Shown: positions 1 through 12,199 of the stretch, piece after piece
Layout: the number at the start of each line of letters is the position of its first letter
How positions within the stretch are numbered: the first letter of the stretch is position 1
NCBI RefSeq assembly: GCF_000002985.6
Contig: NC_003279.8
Coordinates: forward strand, 14,993,501-15,057,500
Origin: Caenorhabditis elegans
Taxonomy: Eukaryota > Nematoda > Chromadorea > Rhabditida > Rhabditidae
DNA length: 64,000 bases
Reading direction: 5' to 3'
Translations under genes and position numbers: made by a program
Notes under the pieces: generated by a model
What the model was told of the DNA's origin: nothing
Database searches by the model: none
The model's input: the letters and a program-made list of their open reading frames with translations, nothing else

Positions 1-320
1 TTTGGAAATTTAACCTTAATAGAAGAAAATTCTAAAAAAAGGACTTGAAGTTAAATTGGTTTTTCTAGACTACAGAAACCTTAATCTTCTAACTTTTTAC
101 CCCTAGCCTATTTGTGATATCTTTAAATTTTCTATTGTGATGTAGACAAATTTTCGTTTTCCAAAATTTGCTTCAAGCAATTACCAATTTAGCGTCCGGA
201 GGACAACATCATTTTTTGAGCACTATTAAGAACTTTCTCAAAAACCTAACACCCATAACCATCAAAAAGTTTAGTAACATGTTCCAACGTCTACCTCCAA
301 ACATCTGTTAATTTCGTCAG
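1..320. other. Intron or flank of the upstream + strand gene
   Basis: No open coding frame is visible. The stretch is AT-rich and ends in a clear splice acceptor (TTTCGTCAG, ending at 320) just before the terminal exon at 321. It is best read as the last intron of a gene that begins left of the window. Confidence 0.5.
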
Positions 321-460
321 GTTATGCCCGCGAAGACTATGCACAAGGAGGCAATGGTGGTGGTGGACAACAGCAGAACCAAGGATCCGGAGGAAACACC
401 AACCCAGGTGGGCAGGTCTTCAAGGCCCGTACTGACCAGTCCTGCTACCTGGGACCATAA
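321..460 (+). CDS. Terminal exon of an unidentified upstream gene (partial)
   Basis: A splice acceptor at 319-320 opens a frame, entering with a two-base partial codon, that runs to TAA at 458-460. It encodes about 46 residues: a Tyr/Asp start, a Gly/Gln/Asn-rich middle (GGNGGGGQQQNQGSGG) and a C-terminus ending CYLGP. A possible AATAAA polyadenylation signal follows near 532. The longer open frame at 324-632 lies in another phase and looks spurious. I do not recognise the protein. Low complexity plus an isolated Cys near the end could suit a membrane-protein tail or a secreted protein. The rest of the gene lies to the left. Confidence 0.5.
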
Positions 461-1272
461 GAAGATCGACACAAGAAGAGCCAGTACTCAGCCAAGAAAC
501 AACTCAACTCATGGCCTTTTCCATATTTCCAATAAAACATTTCCAATAAGAAAATTTGGCGGAATACCTTTGATCTTCCAAGTATTTGACGTTCCTTCCA
601 CCCACTTTACTTCTACTCAACTTAAAAACTAAACTTGAGACAAGGCCAATTTGAAGCAGTTTTCATATTATATGTAAACCTAGTTTAAAACATTTGAATT
701 CAATTTTGAATAGTGCAGTTTAGCAGTTGCTATGTTTTTTCATCTTTAGCTTGTTAGACATCACCAGAATGTCAAACTAGACATTAATGTCATAAATTCT
801 CAGTCTCAGTTTAAGTCTTTTGGGCTGAATGCTAATATTATCATAAACCTCCGACGTTTTTTTTTAACCTACGATAAGAAATACAACTTTGAAATATTAT
901 AGCTTGCCCCACCCCGCACCTTCTGACAGTTTCTGTGTGGTTTTGAAAGTTTAAAAAAACCCGAGTGATTTGTCAAAGTTTAGTGGTTGTGGTGGTGGGC
1001 GATGTAATTGTTGTGTCGTCTCCCTACTTCTTTCTCTCTTACGCGCACATACAACCGCCCGTAAATGCATCCCTCTCTCTAATCGTTTTTCTACTACTGT
1101 CTCTCTCACTGACTATTACGTCGTCCATTGCAGGGGACACAAACGGTCAAGGTTTTATCCCCTTTTTTGGATCGTTTTAGGATTTGTGGATTCCTAGATT
1201 TCAGCGACGTACCTCTTTCTTTAAGTTAGTGATCTACTCATTACGTTTTGTCAATTCGCACAACTTTTAGAA
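461..1272. promoter_or_regulatory. Intergenic region: 3' end of the upstream gene and 5' flank of tep-1
   Basis: No gene is seen in this 0.8 kb. The left part holds a polyadenylation-like AATAAA near 532. The right part, about 1020-1130, is pyrimidine-rich with CTCTCT runs, a composition common upstream of nematode transcription starts. No core promoter element can be named. Confidence 0.35.
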
Positions 1273-4200
1273 ATGCGGCTGCTAATTCTCAATATATTAT
1301 TTGTGGTTTGGCAAATACATGGCGTCATCGGACAGAGTACAAATGCAGCTGTGGTGTCAACAACCGCGGCGCCAGTTAAGTAAGTTCTGTAAAATATTGA
1401 TGATCAAGAACCTAGGTTGAAACTTATTGTTAGCTTATGGTTCAGCGGGGTCATCATACACAAATTTAAATACTATTTATAATTTTAGACCAGCCACTTA
1501 TATGCTTGTCGCCCCAGCAGTAGTGCGACCCGATCAACCGTTCTCCGTTTGCATGAACCTTCTGAAACAAGCTACGGATGAAGACATGATTGTTCGGATT
1601 GAAGTGAGAACTGAACGGAACGAGACGATTGCTGCTCGAGTTATAAGCAATTTGAAGCCGGGAATCGCACAGACTGTCAGCTTGAGTGAGATGCCTGCTC
1701 AATCACTAACTCCTAGGCAAAGCTATAAGGTGAGAATGTATGGCAATTGATTTGACTTTGTAAGTTTTCATATTCAGCTCTACATCCGCGGGGAGACTCT
1801 TAACGCAGAACTCATATTTGAAAACGAAAATGAGTTAAAGTACGATCAAAAAGCTTTATCAGTTTTCATCCAAACAGATCGAGCAATCTATCGGCCTGCT
1901 TCTCTTGTTCGATACCGGGCAATTGTAGTGAAATCGGACTTGAAACCTTACGTCGGAAACGCTACTATTAAAATTTTCGATCCAAGCAGAAATCTGATTT
2001 CACAGACGATTGGTGTAACTTTGGATAGAGGTATGTGTCTAATAGGTGTCTGTATGTGAAAAAGAGTAGGATTCCAGGAGTATACAGCGGCGAGCTCCAA
2101 CTTGCCGAAGAGACTCTCCTTGGAGATTGGTTTATCGAGGTGGAAACCTCGAATGGAGTCCAGGACAAGTCGTCATTTACGGTAGATACATACGTGCTTC
2201 CCAAATTTGAAGTGAATATCAAGACGTCTTCGTTTATAACTATTAACGATGATTTGTCAGTGTTCGTCGATGCAAAGTGAGCTTTATTTTTAACCGGATA
2301 AATCATAATATTCAAAATTTGAAGGTACACATATGGAAAAGGCGTTGCTGGAAAGGCCAAAGTATCTCTAGAGCTTCCATGGCACAGATGGCATGCGATG
2401 GTTCCCACTATCATTGACGAAAATGGAGTCAAGAAGGAAGAGGAGCTGATGGTCGAGCGTACTGTAAAGCTGAACAGACAAGGAGAAGCGGCAGTTGTTT
2501 TCTCGAATGATGAGCTCAAGAGGCACAAGTTGCTACATGTAAGTATTAGAAGATTTATCCTGTTGTTAGACCTCTCTATTCTAGGAATGGGGAGGAGGTT
2601 CAATTCGAATTGTTGCCTCAGTCACTGAAGACATCACTGAAATCGAAAGAAACGCTACTCATCAAATTTCAACGTTCCGTGAGGAGGTCAAACTTGATGT
2701 TGAAAAGCAGGGAGACACCTTCAAGCCAGGACTCACTTATAATGTTGTAGTTGCACTGAAACAAATGGATGACACTCCCGTGAAGGCAACTTTGCCAAAG
2801 AGAGTTCAGGTAAGTAGATCTCTAAAATTTCTTCCAAAAAAACTACCGTTTCTAGGTATCAACATTCTACAACTATCCATACAATCATGACACTTCATCT
2901 CTGCAAGAGGAAAAAGAAACAAAAATTGTGGAAGTTGACGCTCACGGCACCTCGGTTCTCACCCTCCAACCACCAATCAACTGCACTTCTGCTCGCATTG
3001 AGGCTCATTATGATATTGGTGGCAAGGACAACTTCACAGCCACCCCAATATATTCCTCGCTATATGTCGAGGCAGCCGTGAGCCCAACGAAGAGTTTCCT
3101 GCAGCTTTTGGCTGATAATGAGGGAGCTGTTGATGTAGGAAAGAGTCTTAGCTTCTCGTTGAAGGCTACCCAGCCGCTGTCGACAATTACCTATCAGGTA
3201 AGTGGCTGGAGTTAAAATTTCTACATTCAAAATTAGAGGTTCTGTAGGTCATGTCTCGTTCGAACATTGTGGTGTCTCAACAAATGACTGTTAATTCCGA
3301 ACATGCGACCATTAGCTTCCCAGCAACGGCTAACGTACGTTATTTCTTTCAAGTTTTGCTTACAATAGGTCATGTCTAAACAAACAATGTGATTTTTCTT
3401 TACAAGAGAGTCTTAACTATGTAAATTATATAGACTTTTAAAATTCAGATGGCCCCAAAGTCACGGTTGATCGTCTATGCCATTATTGAGAGTAGTCAAG
3501 AAGTTCTTGTTGATGCACTTGACTTTAAAGTAGAAGGAATATTCCAAAACCAAGTGGCACTATCAATTGACAAACAAGCAGTCGAGCCAGGACAGAATGT
3601 GAAGTTTAAGGTCACATCTGACAAGAACTCTTTTGTTGGGCTTCTTGTGGTAGATCAGAGTGTTCTCTTGTTAAAAACTGGCAATGATATCACTAGAGAA
3701 AAAGTTGAGCAAGACTTGGAGAATTATGACTCTAATAATGTTGGAGGAGGATTCGGGGGTCCACGGCCATGGGAGGCAATTGATAGAAAGAAGAGGTCCA
3801 TTTGGAGACCTTGGTGGGGAATTGGAGGGAGTGATGCTCAATCAATCTTTTCTGTACGTCCTTGATATACAGTTTGCATTTCCTAACTTTAATCAACTTC
3901 AGAATGCTGGGCTTGTAGTTTTGACCGACGCCCTCTTGTACCGCGAGCCTCAACGTGAATTTATGTCAGGTACGTTTATGCGGAGAAACAAAGGTTCGAT
4001 TTTGTTTTAGAAAGAAGACTTAATACACCCGGAGGTCTTACAGTAATGATGATGGATGGTGCTCCAGGAATGGCTGAAGCCGCATTCGCCGCTCCGCCAA
4101 TGGGCGGGTCGTCGCCTCCACCGCCGACAGTTCGAAAGTTCTTCCCACACACCTGGATTTGGTCGGATCTCAACTCTACTAGGTGAGTAGTAAAATTCTT

Positions 4201-7200
4201 GGAACCCTCTCAAAAATGAATTTTTCCAGTGGAGAAGTTGAGATGGAAATTGAAGCTCCGGACACCATCACCTCGTGGGTCGCCTCCACTTTTGCAATCA
4301 ATGAGGAAAATGGTCTCGGTGTGGCTCCAACGACTTCAAAACTTCGCGTGTTTCGTCCATTTTTTATTCAACTCAATCTTCCATATGCTGTCCGTCGTGG
4401 AGAAAAGTTTGCACTTTTGGTGCTTGTTTTCAATTATATGGAAAAGGAGCAAGATGTGCGTCCCGTGGTTTAGACACTGTTCCAAAAATCAATAATTTTT
4501 CAGGTAACAGTGACTCTGAAGTATGATAAAGACTCTGGTTACGATCTCCTGAAGAAAGATGGAACTGTAGTAAGGCGTGACGAGGTTGGCCAACAAAATG
4601 TTCGTATTGTGTCCGTTGCTGGTGGAGGAACATCGAAAGCAGTGTACTTCCCAATTGTGCCGTCTTCAATTGGAGAGATCCCGGTACATATAAGCGCTAT
4701 TGCATCCCAAGGTGGTGATGCAGTAGAGATGAACTTGAGAGTTGATCCACAAGGATATAAAGTAGATAGAAATATTCCATTTGTCATTGACCTCAACAAT
4801 AACTCTTCGGATTTCTCCAAAAATCTTGAGCTTATCTGGCCAAACGACGTGGTTGATGGATCGCAGAAGGCAAGATTAGATGTGATTGGTGATATGATGG
4901 GACCAGTGTTAAACAATGCTCATAAGCTCGTACAAATGCCATATGGATGTGGAGAACAGAATATGTTGAACTTGGTTCCAAATATTTTGGTGGTCAAGTA
5001 CTTAAGAGCAACAAATAGAAATGAGAGCCAATTAGAGACAAAGGCTATCAAGTTTATTGAGCAGGGAATTCAGAGGGAGTTGACGTACAAGTGAGTTTTC
5101 AGTAACAAAATAATATATATACTTACGAATCTTATTTCAAGCCGCTAGAGACAGTGCAGTTTCAAAAAGCACCTATTTATTTCACATGAAAATTCTGAAA
5201 CTCAGTTTAAAAAGATATCAATTGATGAAATAGGGGGGTGGTGTCCTAGAATGAATACGGAGGTTTATTAACTACGTTCTAACGAGTTAGATGCCGTATA
5301 TTCTCTATTAGTGCTGCATCTCCAGTAGTACTGCAGTCTCTAATAGTGCTACATTCAAAAAGGGCTTGAAAAATAGTGCTACAGTCTCTATTTGTGCTGC
5401 ACACCTTTTTTCTATTGGAAGAATCACTCAATAGTCGACATTTTGGGAAGTGTTTCGTATATATTTGATGACTTTTGACTTTTAGTGATCTCCAATTGGA
5501 AATAAAAAATTAGTGCTGCAGTGTCCAGTAGTACTCCAGTATCTAATAGTGCTGCGTTCAAAAAACGCCTGGAAATTAGTGATGCATGCAGTATTAGTGA
5601 ATTAATAGAGAATATACGGTAGTCAGTTTTCAAAGGTTTTCCGGTTAACTTCAGTCTCATTCCAGACGTGCTGACAACTCTTTCTCAGCTTTTGGCGATA
5701 GTGATAAAGCTGGTTCAACGTGGCTCACCGCATTTGTCGTTCGATCGTTCCATCACGCCAAACAATACGCATTCGTGGATCCTAATGTTATTTCCCGAGC
5801 AGTCGCATTCTTGAACTCTCAACAAATGGAGTCTGGTGCATTTGCCGAACGTGGTGAAGTTCATCACAAGGATATGCAGGGAGGTGCTCAGGACGGGGGT
5901 GTAGCTCTAACGGCATTTGTGCTAATCTCGATTTTGGAGAATGGAATGGAGAATGGAAAGGCGGTGACGTATTTGGAAAAGCATTTGGATGAAGTATCTG
6001 GAAATGCGTATACAATGGCTGTAGTGGCATATGCACTTCAATTGGCAAAAAGTAAGCAAGCTGGAAAGGCATTCGAGAATTTGAAGAAACATAAGATCGT
6101 TGAGAAAAGTGGAGATGTGAAGTTTGCCAGTGCTCAGAAAAAAGTGGAGAAACTAAAAGAATCGAGAGCGTATATGTTCCAGGCCCGTCCAGTAGACATT
6201 GAAACTACCTCTTACGCAGTTCTTTCTTACCTCGCCCAAAATCAAACCTCAGAATCTCTCTCAATTATTCGTTGGTTAGTATCCCAACGCAACGAGCTAG
6301 GAGGATTCACTTCCACTCAAGACACTGTCATGGCTCTTCAAGCTCTCTCTTCCTACGCAGCAGTCACTTATTCCGACAAACACACAAGTCAAGTAACAAT
6401 TCTCAACGGAAAACATACTCACTCATTTGATATCAACATAAGAAACGCAATTGTTCTCCAATCCTATCAACTATCTTCATTGAATGATGCAGTTTCAATT
6501 AATGCCAATGGAACTGGTGTGGTCTTCGCTCAGTTGAGTTATTCTTACTACAGGGACTCTTTGAATGACGATGCTCCGTTCTTCTGCTCCCAGGAGATCA
6601 AGGAAATAAGAGCTGGAAATCGACTGCAATTGGATTTGTGTTGCAAGTGGGCTTTTTTCAAATTTTTTCAAGTTTTATAAAAAGCCACGTGAAACTTTTA
6701 TTTTTTTTTATTTTCGACAAGTTATATGTGTTGAAACTTGAAAATAAAAAACATACGCCAAAATTTTGTAAAGCAATTGCTGGCCGGAGTAAGGCCCACA
6801 TTTCGCACCTCACAGCCATGGAAGACCTGATTTAGTCATTTTAGTATCATCGGAAAGGTTTCATTTTTATTTTTATAATGCTAAACTGACTAACCACTTG
6901 CCGTACTTTACTTTGAAATAGTAGGAATGAAAGTAGTTAACAACAAGTAGAAAATGAGCAAACATGTTGTCAATTTACGCACCATTAAAATCTCAAAAAA
7001 AGCCTGCTTTAATGGTGGAGTAGCGCCAGTGGGAAAATTGTTAAAAGCTGCTCCTATGGTTCCAAAATGACCGAATATCATAATAAATTTCTTCAAAATT
7101 AAAAGATTTTTATTCACAGTCAAAGAGTGACAATTACTCATTTTTTTTTCATTATCTCTATTTAAACATTTTAGTGGTCGGAACATTTTTTCAAAATTTT

Positions 7201-7953
7201 GGCAATGTGCCAAAACTTTGACCGGAAATTCTGAAAAATCTGAAATTTTTTGAAGTTTTTATTATGATATTCGGTGGTTTTGAATCATTAAAAGTGCATT
7301 TGAACAAAATCCCCACTGGCGCTACTCCACCTTTAAATTTTAGTATCGCGACTAGAAAATTAGTAAAATGTAATGCCAATTTCAAATTCAAAAAGAGAAC
7401 TGTTTCAGCTATACCCGTCCTGGAAAGTCTAACATGGCTCTAGCCGAAATTGATGCCTTGAGTGGTTACCGATTCGATGCGGAACAGGTGCATACTTTGA
7501 CAAGTATTGAGGATTTGCAAAGGGTGGAGATGGAAAAGGACGACACTAAGATGAACGTATATTTCAACCCGGTAACTGAACATGCTTCCCGATTTCTATC
7601 TAACTATTTTTCCAGCTCGGTGGCCGTCCGGTATGTCTCTCGTTATACTCTGATGTCACTTATCAAGTTGCCGATCAAAAACCTGCCAACTTCCGATTAG
7701 TGGATTACTACGATCCGGAGGAGCAGGTAACACAAAATTAAACGTCTAGCGTTTCTAGTTTGCAAAATTTCAGCTCAAAATGACATACGCCGCCAAGCAA
7801 ACACGATCGCTGCAAGAGAAATGTGGGGAAGACTGTTGGCCACCGATTTCCCCATCACTGCCTCCATTTGACGAGTCGACAGTAACAGGCACGTCCTCTG
7901 GTTTTGGTGCCAAGTGGTGTGCTCTTATCATTGCTGTGCTCCTTATTGCATGA
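1273..7953 (+). CDS. tep-1: Thioester-containing protein TEP-1 (alpha-2-macroglobulin/complement C3 family)
   Basis: Secreted or surface-bound thioester protein, expected to bind targets covalently in innate defence or protease trapping. Seventeen exons: 1273-1379, 1489-1729, 1778-2030, 2078-2276, 2325-2538, 2585-2809, 2856-3197, 3248-3334, 3449-3853, 3903-3969, 4011-4182, 4230-4455, 4504-5090, 5666-6646, 7409-7571, 7616-7726, 7774-7953; 1519 aa with phases agreeing throughout. Signal peptide at residues 1-20, macroglobulin-type beta domains, a basic RKKRS site near 669 that may be cleaved, thioester motif PYGCGEQNM (Cys995), a complement-like helical domain, and a C-terminal receptor-binding domain. 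A His near 1109 in VHHKDM aligns with the catalytic His of complement C3. The last about 15 residues are hydrophobic right at the stop, as in GPI-anchored CD109. The start is the first ATG heading a signal peptide. Confidence 0.93.
5294..5619. repeat. Foldback element with CCGTATATTCTCTATT ends, in tep-1 intron 13
   Basis: The ends are inverted copies: CCGTATATTCTCTATTAG at the left and its complement at the right, giving about 326 bp. Inside, the word AGTGCTGCA(G/T)TCTC recurs in both orientations. There is no coding capacity, so it is a non-autonomous miniature element. A 76-bp relative lies at 33764-33839. Confidence 0.8.
7006..7338. repeat. Inverted-repeat element in tep-1 intron 14
   Basis: Left end GGTGGAGTAGCGCCAGTGGG and right end CCCACTGGCGCTACTCCACC are inverted copies. 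The inner arms also pair (GAATATCATAATAAA against TTTATTATGATATTC). The whole could fold into a hairpin of about 330 bp. A shorter relative (CACTAACGCTACTCCAC) occurs near 10662 in the next gene. Confidence 0.8.
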
Positions 7954-8383
7954 ATTTGCTGCTTTTAACCATGTTAACCTTGTTCCATTTGAATCCCCGT
8001 TTTTAATTGTTTGCTCTGCTCCATTGATACGGTTATACCCCTTCTCTTTCCTAAACTTTCAGATTATTTTTCAGAAATTTACTGAAATGGGTGCTGCTCT
8101 CGGATCGTCATGCCCCACCCCGCCCGTCCGTTGATTAATAATATTTGTATTTTTTGTCGATAAAAGTTTTGATATTTTGATAGTTCCGCCAACAACAAAA
8201 AGTGCTCTAGACTCAAAAATTCATGTTCTATCATTTTACTTCTTCATCGATGAATAAGTGAGGGACATCCCCGTTGCAAAGAAAGAATACTTGAAAATGC
8301 ATGAGAATGTTAAAAGGAATAGGGTAGACACTGGAGTAGGCTAGGATAAGAGGAAACATTCCCCTAGAGGAGAAGCTCCCAAA
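7954..8383. other. Spacer between tep-1 and the next + strand gene
   Basis: This 430-bp stretch holds the tep-1 3' UTR and the start region of the downstream gene. GATAAA near 8160 could serve as a variant polyadenylation signal. No other gene is seen. Confidence 0.4.
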
Positions 8384-11300
8384 ATGAGATCCTCTTTACT
8401 TCTTCTCGTGTTCTTCCTTTCTATCGGATGGGCACGGTATTGTGTACATAATGAGAAGGTTAGTTAGGATTGGCTCATAAAAATTGCTCACATTAGGGCT
8501 TTCAGGTTAGGAGCCTTTTAGGCCTGTCTTTCAAAACTAGATCTTTTTGCTGGCAGGCGTTTATAGTTTTAGATGAAACCCCAAAACGGAGTAGTTCTGC
8601 CAATTTATTAACGTTTAAAAACTTTTGACAAAAATCCACTTACAATTTGGCACATTGATTTGAAAATAATTTCCAAATGAAGAATAATTCCTCAAGAAAA
8701 AATGAGTTCTACACGCGGTAAATAACCAATCTAGAAAGTTTACCAAAACAACATAACGTAAAAAGCATGACAAAGCTTACGCGTACGGCTAAAGTAACAA
8801 AAAAAGCTTTATGGTTTTTTGTAATCTTTTGAAAACTCCAAGTAATTGATACGCATAAATTTCTGCAGAAACATTTCAACTAGTACACCATTTTTCAGTC
8901 TTTTTCAATAGTTTTTCAGCAAAAAGTAGCACTTCGAATATTAATCGAGATATAAGCTACGAATGTGGTAGTTGAAGTGTATGACTGATAGCTTATGGGG
9001 AAAAAATATGCGGAGAAATATCCAAACTTTCAGAGTTGGTGCCAAGGTCATAATATTTGGGGATGGTGCTTTCATAATAAGTCATCTGGTGTCTTTAATT
9101 GTGACGATAACGCATTTTGTGTGTCACAGGAGCAACTAAAGAACAAAAAGTCCTCGGGATGCTTTTTACGAGACAATTCTTCGATTTGTTGCTGCAATGA
9201 TGCGGATGGTTGTAATTTAGGCTTCATAGGTGTGCAGCCAAAATACGCACACGGTCAGCAGTGTACCAATTCGATGGAGGTACCAAATGAGGATATTAGG
9301 CAGTTCAGGCCGTGGTGAGTTACGTTTCATATAGATAGGCACATAAATGTGTTTTCCTGCTTTCAAATAGTCAGAAAGCAGGGCCCGTTCGTTTCTTCCA
9401 GACTCCCAACCTCCCTCCCAGAAACCGTCTGCGAAAAATTAAAAACAAAGCACGAAGTTAAATTAACCAAGGCTTTCGGTTGCGTGTGATTAGGCAAACT
9501 GTACATGCTTTGTATAGATTTTTGAACTTAAATAAAAAAACAATTCAATATAACACCTAAAAACAAACTATTGACTGATGTGACGTCACACCAATTACAT
9601 AATAGTTTTTGTGACGTTCTTATTTATTTGAAAAATGACATCTCTGCAACACGGCCCGAGAGTGGTACCTGTGCGCGATTTGTCTACCGTATACCTGTTT
9701 TCTCAAACAAAGGATGGTCCAACATTTTTGTGATGCATAAAAAAATGTCCGAAAATAAATTCTACATTTTTTGGACCAAAGCCTTTTTTCTTATCACGCG
9801 CCCAAACCTGGTTGCACTTAAATGATCAGTAGAGTGCATTTGTTCGAAAGTATATAAGCTCGTAACCCCATAACGGCAAATTTCCCAGTGGAGCGAAGCA
9901 GGCGCGAGGAAGGCGAGAGAAGAGGCAGGTAAGAGTCGCGTGATAAAATCTTCAGTTCATAAGAATGCCTACAATAGAGCATTCGGCAATGAGAGATTTA
10001 GATCCTATCACTACGAGATATTCACGCGCGCAGATAATTTTTAAAAAATAATTTAAAAATGCTAGGTTAAACGTTAATGCCCGTAATTAAATGTTTTACA
10101 ACTTTCTCAGCGACGATCCCTTCTGTTATTCGGTTCTCACCGCTGAAGACGACGGAGGACCAACTACCGTAACCCGTGGATGTCATTCCCGAAAAATGGT
10201 GATGCATCATATGTCGAAGAATGAGGATGACAAGTACCAAAACAATACGAAATGGCGGGAAACTAAGCAAATCGCTGAGATGCCGAGTTGTGCAGAGATT
10301 CTTAAGGATCAACCAAAAGTTAATGGGACCACTAGTATGTGTGTGGATTTCACGTATGATCAGGTAAGTAGCCCGAAAATGGAGTAGAACTTTGCTAAAG
10401 TTTACTCAAAATGAAAAAGGAAATGAGATAATCTAGAGTTTTTTTTAGATAGTTTTCACATTTTCAGTCAAAGTTTGGGGGCATTTACAAACTTGAAAAT
10501 TTTGAAATGTCCTAAAACTCTGAAAAAAATTGTTGAAAATCTGAAACATATTAAATAGGTTGTCTTCTTTTTGTTCATATCGGACCTAATATTTAGAGAA
10601 TTTCTGCATGTTAGAATAGAAAACTTCAAGGAACTCTCAAAAGTTATATAATGAAATCTCCCCCACTAACGCTACTCCACTTCAAAATGCTCAATAGTTG
10701 AGCAATATTTATAACGTAACTTTGGCAGTCTATATCTCAGATGGATATAATGTTATCGAACATTTATCAACTGACAACACAATTTTTACCTTTTGTCTAT
10801 AGCTTGGACTGGCCCCTCGATCTCTGTGAGCTTTTTCCGGCGTCCCTTTTGTAGAAAACTGGAGCCCCAAACTGAAATTGAATTAATCTAATGGATGTTG
10901 CTTCGATTTGATATTGGGGCTTCAGTTTTCTACAAAAGGGACGCCGGAAAAAGCTCTCAGAATTCGAGGGGGACATCCCCCTTCGTCCCCCATAACAGCC
11001 CTATCTATAGCTTTGTATTTGAACATTAAAGGGTGTCTTAGAAATGAACCAATGCACTTGGTCCATCACGCTTTGATATACAATAAATGCGGTAATTTTT
11101 CTCTCAGAAAAATGTGACATCATAACGCTCTTAACCATGAGAAATCAGTTGAGAAGGCTGCGTCCAAAACACCGCATCTACTGTAGATCAAACCGAAATG
11201 GCACCACGTGCCCACAAAGTCGGCAAGACTCAACATTTGCTCGGCAGGAGTTTACTTTTTTGCTTGATTTTTTTTTGCTTAAGTATGAACGCGAAGTTGA

Positions 11301-12023
11301 AGATCTCGGCCATAAAATATGTTGTGTAAAATCAGATTAATCATTGGCCACGTTTTCGATGATTTTATGCCGCCTAGCATATTCTTATTTGAGGAAACAC
11401 GTATATAAAGGTAGTGTAGTCGAATTTTTTTTATTGCTTTATTAGACTCAAAATTGTCTAAAACTTTTCCAGCCGCTGCGAAATTTACAAGTCGGTCAAA
11501 TTTCAAATTTTAACTAATAGTAGCTATTTAGGTTTTTTTCATTTTTTGAGCCATCATAACTTTCCTTTTGAGAAGTTTTCAATAAGTTTCGAATTCGGTG
11601 TTTTCAGACAATTCTGATTCTAATAATGCTTTAATTGCTTTATATAAAGCAATAATTGGTCAAACCCCGATTTTTGATGAAATTTTAATTCCGTTTCGCG
11701 GACAGAATAATGTCAACGAAGTTATCGTCTAAATATCAAAATTTCAGTTTTCGTTTTTTTTTTTCAAAAGTTCCAAAATAGAACCCATATCTCAGGAGGC
11801 CGAAGATGGTGAAGAAGTAGATGAGCCAATTAAAATGAAGGGTCGACTGTGCTGTTGTGCTGGATCCAATAAATGCAATGAACATGCAATGTGGGCTGAT
11901 GAGGGGATCTCGTTAACTGAAATGTTGGAGGAAATCGAGGCGAGGAAGGTTCCAGTTGATAGTTCCGCCCCAGTTAATATCATTCTATCAATCGCGTTTA
12001 GCATTTTCCTAATTCATTTTTGA
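8384..12023 (+). CDS. Small secreted or GPI-anchored Cys-rich protein with two three-finger-like modules
   Basis: Four exons: 8384-8458, 9034-9314, 10111-10363, 11796-12023, all phase-consistent, about 278 aa. The first exon is a classic signal peptide (MRSSLLLLVFFLSIGWA). Two Cys-rich modules follow; each ends in a CC-rich knuckle closing with CN (CCCNDADGCN and CCCAGSNKCN), which is the hallmark of Ly6/uPAR or activin-receptor-like three-finger folds. The last 18 residues are hydrophobic up to the stop, suggesting GPI anchoring or a membrane tail. AATAAA follows at 12100. Nematode ET-module proteins look similar, so the exact family is uncertain. Its ligand or role is unknown. The large introns 1-3 are full of repeats. 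Confidence 0.78.
9650..9843. repeat. Truncated copy of the CACGGCCCG element
   Basis: It begins CACGGCCCGAGAGTGGTACC and continues with the same internal sequence as the complete element at 48474-48710, including GTCTACCGTATACC and ATCACGCGCCCAAACCTGG. The right terminal repeat is missing. It lies in intron 2 of the Cys-rich gene. Confidence 0.8.
10812..10973. repeat. Hairpin element in intron 3 of the Cys-rich gene
   Basis: Arms of about 55 bp are nearly perfect inverted copies, reading TTTTCCGGCGTCCCTTTTGT on one side and ACAAAAGGGACGCCGGAAAA on the other. They are separated by about 45 bp. No coding capacity. Confidence 0.8.
11029..11222. repeat. Diverged copy of the GTCAGAAAGTCTCATTG foldback family
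   Basis: It shares the internal blocks AACCATG(A/C)GAAATCAGTTGAGA and GTAGATCAAA with the copy at 22050-22215, and has the CACGTG-containing right end. The left end is degenerate. It lies in intron 3 of the Cys-rich gene. Confidence 0.65.
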
Positions 12024-12199
12024 AAAGTTGTATTATATTTTAATTTAATCTGTTTGATTTTCCTTGATTTTCGGTCGCTGCTTTCTCACATTTATCTTAA
12101 ATAAATAGCTGAAAATGAATTCATTGGAAAAATGAGTAGATATATGTTACAGTAAAAAGTAGTTACCCGAAAAAATACAACCAAAAAAATTAGGGAAAT

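Noticed and set aside
324..632. Open frame of 102 codons at the left edge
   Set aside because: The spliced frame one phase over begins at a proper acceptor and gives low-complexity Gly/Gln coding sequence ending in TAA; this longer frame has no such support.
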